Source of the DNA: JBOGEB01 sp050743125
Lineage (GTDB): Bacteria; Actinomycetota; Nitriliruptoria; Euzebyales; Egibacteraceae
Assembly (NCBI GenBank): GCA_050743125.1
Contig: JBOGEB010000186.1
Location: forward strand, 1 to 8,209
DNA length: 8,209 nucleotides
Direction: 5' to 3'
Part shown: positions 6,181 to 8,209 of the stretch, one piece after another
How positions within the stretch are numbered: position 1 is the first letter of the stretch
Layout: every line of letters starts with the position of its first letter
Notes under the pieces: model-generated
Database searches by the model: none
The model's input: only the letters and a program-made list of their open reading frames with translations
What the model was told of the DNA's origin: nothing
Position numbers and translations under genes: made by a program

Positions 6181-7493
6181 CGGCTGCTTGCGCCCAGGCC
6201 AGGCGCACTGCGGCGATTTCTTCGTATGTGGGCTGATCAGGGTGTTGTGGCAGAAATTCGGCGGCGATCAGCACCCGCCGCAAAGCAGCGAGCATGTCCG
6301 CGACCGACGGGTTGGTCTTCGACGCGTACCAGGGCGCGCGCCGGCGGCGCTCGGCGACCACCTCGGGGGCATGCCCGGCGATGGCGTACCACAGGATCAC
6401 CAAGGTGAGGCAGCAGAACCCGAACGGCACGGTCCGCTCGACCGCTTCGGGGGCGCGGTTGCGGGCCTGGCCGGCCCCGGCGGTCTGCTTGCCGTCGAAG
6501 ACCGCGACCTCGATCGACCACCGCGCCGCGTACCGGGCGACGATGTCAGCGGCGGAGCTGTCGGGGTCGGTGGTGGCCAACGCCAAGTCGTACCCGTGGT
6601 CGTGTCCGGCCTCACCGACCAGCACGACCCGGACCGGTTGGCAGCCGAAGGCGCCGTACCACAGGCAGCGACGCTCGGCGGCCCACACCTGTTTCGTCAC
6701 GGCCGCACCGCAGACGGTGACCTTGTCCCAGTCCGCGTTGGCGGCCAGGTCGGCGGGGGCGCCCAGCCGTTTGCCCTTGAGCCGTGGCCGTCCCCGCTTG
6801 CCCGTGGGCGGTGGGGCCAGGTCGCACAGCGCCGCGTTGCGGCGCAGCCTGCAGGTCACCGTGACGCGGGCGGGCAGGTGGCGCAGCTCACCGGTGGCCC
6901 AGGCGGCGTCGGCCACGACGTGGATCCGCCGGTCGGGGCAGCGGTGGGCGAGCGTGTCGACGGGCTGGCGGGCCAAGACCGGCTTGGTGGTGTCCTTGGG
7001 TTTCCACAGGCGGAGCAGCACGGGCAGGCACACCGGGCGGGCCATACACGGCAGGGTGACGATCAGCCTGGCGGTCACCCAGTTGTTGCCCCAGGCGATC
7101 TTGCGCGGGCCTTTGGCGGAGCCGTCGTGGCACCAAGAGGCAGCGTGGACCTTGCGGCCCGCCCGGCGGAGCAGGGTGTCGTCGACCGCGACGGTCAACG
7201 CCGCGCCGGTGGGGACGAGGTGGGCGACGATCACGTCGGCCAGCGCCAGCCGAGGGCGTCGGCGGACCATCTCGCCTGCGGGAAGAACCGGTGCGCGCGG
7301 CTGTGGTGCCAGCACTGCTCCACCCCGGCACCCACCAACATGCCGCACACGGTGTGCGCTGCGGTCTGGCGGACGAAGCCGGTGACCAGCGCGGCAAAGG
7401 TGGCGAAGGTAGGAGCGGTGAAGCACCCCCGGAACGGGTCAGCAGGCCGGTCAGACAGGCGGGTGGACTCAAACGCGGAAGCATCAGCGGCAC
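6176..7493 (-). pseudogene. IS transposase (DDE type) with two frameshifts
   Basis: The bulk of this transposase (7251 to 6176) is one frame with a full catalytic set: Asp-Asp in TVAVDDTLL (codons at 7178-7183), Asp in VVADAAW (6908-6910) and Glu in RWSIEVAVFD (6509-6511). The family's N-terminal part is present but spread over two other frames. MPLMLPRLSPPACLTGLLT is read from GTG 7493 to about 7440. DPFRGCFTAPTFATFAALV onward to RWSADALG is read from about 7440 to 7252. Each switch is restored by adding one C (ACCCG to ACCCCG near 7435-7440; GGCTG to GGCCTG near 7246-7252), and the total then becomes exactly 440 codons including stop. A GTG at 7426 offers a start within the main frame, but its first 55 or so residues are out-of-frame noise (Arg/Pro/His-rich). 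Unless these are sequencing errors, the copy should be inactive without help in trans. Confidence 0.85.
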
Positions 7494-7540
7494 CGTCGCT
7501 CTTCGGGAGTCGGCTGTTGTTAACCGCTGATGCTTCCTCG
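7474..7540 (-). repeat. Inverted repeat covering the transposase start codon
   Basis: Arms at 7474-7490 and 7524-7540 pair at 16 of 17 positions (14 in a row: GGAAGCATCAGCGG with CCGCTGATGCTTCC) around a 33-bp loop. In the transposase message the 3' arm includes the ATG at 7484 and lies just after the GTG at 7493. Transcripts entering from outside would fold and hide the start. A transcript that begins in the loop would not. Hairpins of this logic are known in IS10 and IS50; their use here is inference. Confidence 0.7.
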
Positions 7541-7609
7541 CTTATCCCCTCAAGTCACGCATCTCGTGCGTATCGCGCCTGCCGCCGCGCTGCCCACCCC
7601 CACGCACCC

Positions 7610-7628
7610 CAAAACTGCGAAACTCAAG
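7610..7628 (-). repeat. Right terminal inverted repeat
   Basis: Read inward on the minus strand it is CTTGAGTTTCGCAGTTTTG, matching the left end at 17 of 19 positions. A further copy of the outer heptamer CTCAAGT occurs subterminally at 7550-7556. Confidence 0.9.
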
Positions 7629-7635
7629 TTAGTAC
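7629..7635 (+). repeat. Target-site duplication, right copy
   Basis: TTAGTAC is the exact partner of 6155-6161, immediately outside the right inverted repeat. Confidence 0.85.
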
Positions 7636-7844
7636 TCCACGGCAGAAATACGGCTCTTGGCATGGACCTGTGGGTGGGTTGCGCGGTCGTCGTGTCTGCT
7701 GCCCCCAGGCTCCGGACGCTCCACGATGTTTGGCGCCGGCAGAGACGCCGGCGCGCGGCGCGCGGAACCGCGCTGACACCAGCCCGCCCAGGCAGCCACT
7801 CCGCTCACCGCCCACACGCACACCCACAATCTCTCCACAAACCC
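7636..7844. other. Intergenic remainder of the divergent glpX/DUF222 region
   Basis: No gene can be supported in these 209 bp. Open frames on either strand lack starts, ribosome sites and recognisable content. Before the insertion this stretch was continuous with 6016-6161, giving a divergent region of about 390 bp between glpX and the DUF222 gene. It contains one strong GC-rich hairpin (7733-7754) and, at its edge, the DUF222 promoter. Confidence 0.5.
7733..7754. repeat. Perfect 8-bp GC hairpin
   Basis: GCGCCGGC (7733-7740) and GCCGGCGC (7747-7754) pair perfectly around AGAGAC and are followed by alternating GC. There is no T-run, and no gene converges on it in the window, so a terminator role is doubtful. 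It could be a protein-binding palindrome. Confidence 0.45.
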
Positions 7845-7873
7845 TTGCGAATAGTACCGCTATATGGCATAAT
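7845..7873 (+). promoter_or_regulatory. Promoter of the DUF222 gene (-35 and -10)
   Basis: TTGCGA (7845-7850) and CATAAT (7868-7873) are separated by exactly 17 bp and match the consensus at 4 and 5 of 6 positions. The -10 ends 6 bp before the ATG at 7880, so transcription should start at the A of the start codon. No ribosome site precedes this ATG. Together these predict a leaderless message, a common arrangement in actinobacteria. Confidence 0.7.
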
Positions 7874-7889
7874 ACGAACATGCGTACGA
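7874..7889 (+). promoter_or_regulatory. SOS (LexA) box over the DUF222 start
   Basis: The sequence ACGAACATGCGTACGA matches the Gram-positive SOS box CGAACRNRYGTTCG at 13 of 14 positions, and the longer mycobacterial form TCGAAC-N4-GTTCGA at 10 of 12. It overlaps the predicted transcription start and the ATG, where bound LexA would block initiation. Several 13E12-family genes of Mycobacterium tuberculosis are known to be LexA-controlled, which supports the call. Confidence 0.65.
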
Positions 7890-8209
7890 AACAAGTCCAG
7901 GGTGCAGAGGTCGAGACGCTCGACGACCACGCCCTCCTCGACCTGATCGAACAGGGACTGGCCGCGCTGGCTGGGCGGCCGTTGGACGCCGCGGTGGAAG
8001 ACACCGACCTCGCCGAGCGCGTCGAGCGGCTGCACCGGCTGGAGACGGTCGTGGTGGCTGAGAAGCTGCGCTGCGTCGCCGCGGTCGACGCGCGCGGGGT
8101 GTGGCGGGCCGAGGGGGCGCGGTCGACGGCGGACCTGTTGGCGCGGCGGCTGCGGTTGACGCGGGGGGAGGCGCGGGCGCAGGCGGAGACGGCGGTCGGG
8201 TTGGAGGGG
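7880..8209 (+). CDS. DUF222/13E12 repeat family protein, 5' part (likely HNH endonuclease)
   Basis: The frame opens at ATG 7880 and is still open at the window edge, giving the first 110 residues. After an acidic start it has the helical DUF222 pattern: HALLDLIEQGLAAL, then LAERVERLHRLETVVVAEKLR, CVAAVDARGVWRAEGARSTAD and LARRLRLTRGEARAQAETA. This is characteristic of actinobacterial 13E12/DUF222 proteins, which usually continue for 300 or more residues to a C-terminal HNH nuclease motif that would lie outside the window. The start is supported by the promoter and SOS box directly upstream rather than by a ribosome site. The function of the family is not established; they are multicopy and often linked to mobile DNA. 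Confidence 0.88.
   Translation, partial: MRTKQVQGAEVETLDDHALLDLIEQGLAALAGRPLDAAVEDTDLAERVERLHRLETVVVAEKLRCVAAVDARGVWRAEGARSTADLLARRLRLTRGEARAQAETAVGLEG

Larger units (their letters stand above)
6162..7628 (-). mobile_element. Insertion sequence, 1467 bp, IS701/IS4-like DDE type
   Basis: The element is delimited by imperfect terminal inverted repeats (17 of 19 matches) and flanked by a 7-bp direct repeat. It holds one DDE transposase gene that nearly fills it, with the stop codon inside the left repeat. The protein resembles the IS701/IS4-like DDE transposases common in actinobacteria (VDDTL, VVADAAW, RWSIEVAVFD). The usual IS701 duplication is 4 bp, so the 7-bp one leaves the family assignment open. 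The intact duplication suggests a fairly recent insertion that has not recombined. Confidence 0.9.

Noticed and set aside
4690..6408. Long plus-strand open frame (572 codons) across glpX and its flanks
   Set aside because: It is antisense to glpX, crosses both intergenic regions and an IS end, is extremely rich in Arg, His and Asp, and matches no family I know. It is a typical high-GC shadow frame.
6294..7385. Plus-strand open frame antisense to the transposase
   Set aside because: Ser/Arg/Thr-rich composition and exact overlap with a well-supported transposase show it is a shadow.
7530..7946. Plus-strand frame running from the IS end into the DUF222 gene
   Set aside because: It crosses the IS boundary, uses a different frame from DUF222 and has no recognisable content.

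Overview
The window comes from a high-GC Gram-positive genome, almost certainly an actinobacterium (Actinomycetota). The GC-rich codon use with frequent GTG starts, the actinobacterial-type PstB, PstS and GlpX proteins, the arsenate reductase with an N-terminal helical domain, a Streptomyces-style PHO box, a DUF222/13E12 gene and a Gram-positive-type SOS box all agree. I cannot place it below phylum with confidence.

From 1 to about 4730, all on the minus strand, lies a phosphate-acquisition locus in an unusual order. Read in the direction of transcription it is pstB, then an arsenate reductase (arsC-like), then pstS, pstC and pstA. The ABC phosphate importer is therefore split into two transcription units, pstB-arsC and pstS-pstC-pstA. 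Each has its own candidate PHO box made of two adjacent 11-bp units on the GTTCAYY theme. Both boxes stand exactly 27 bp upstream of the same -10-like hexamer, TACCGT, and about 40 bp further on is the start codon. This spacing match is the strongest regulatory signal in the window. It puts an arsenate reductase under apparent phosphate-starvation control beside the transporter that would let arsenate in.

From 5017 to 6015 (minus) is glpX, a class II fructose-1,6-bisphosphatase. It is separated from pstB by 384 bp that hold the pstB promoter and no convincing gene.

From 6162 to 7628 is a complete 1467-bp insertion sequence with 19-bp imperfect terminal inverted repeats (17 of 19 matching) and a 7-bp target duplication, TTAGTAC. 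Its DDE transposase (minus) is recognisable throughout but broken by two apparent single-base deletions near its N-terminus. A long inverted repeat covers its start codon. The element sits 146 bp upstream of glpX, on the same strand, inside what was a divergent promoter region.

From 7636 to 7879 is the other half of that intergenic region. It ends in a clear promoter (TTGCGA, 17 bp, CATAAT) placed so that transcription should begin at the ATG of a DUF222/13E12-family gene at 7880, which runs off the window. A near-consensus SOS (LexA) box overlaps this start, suggesting a leaderless, DNA-damage-inducible gene.

No rRNA, tRNA or CRISPR array was seen.
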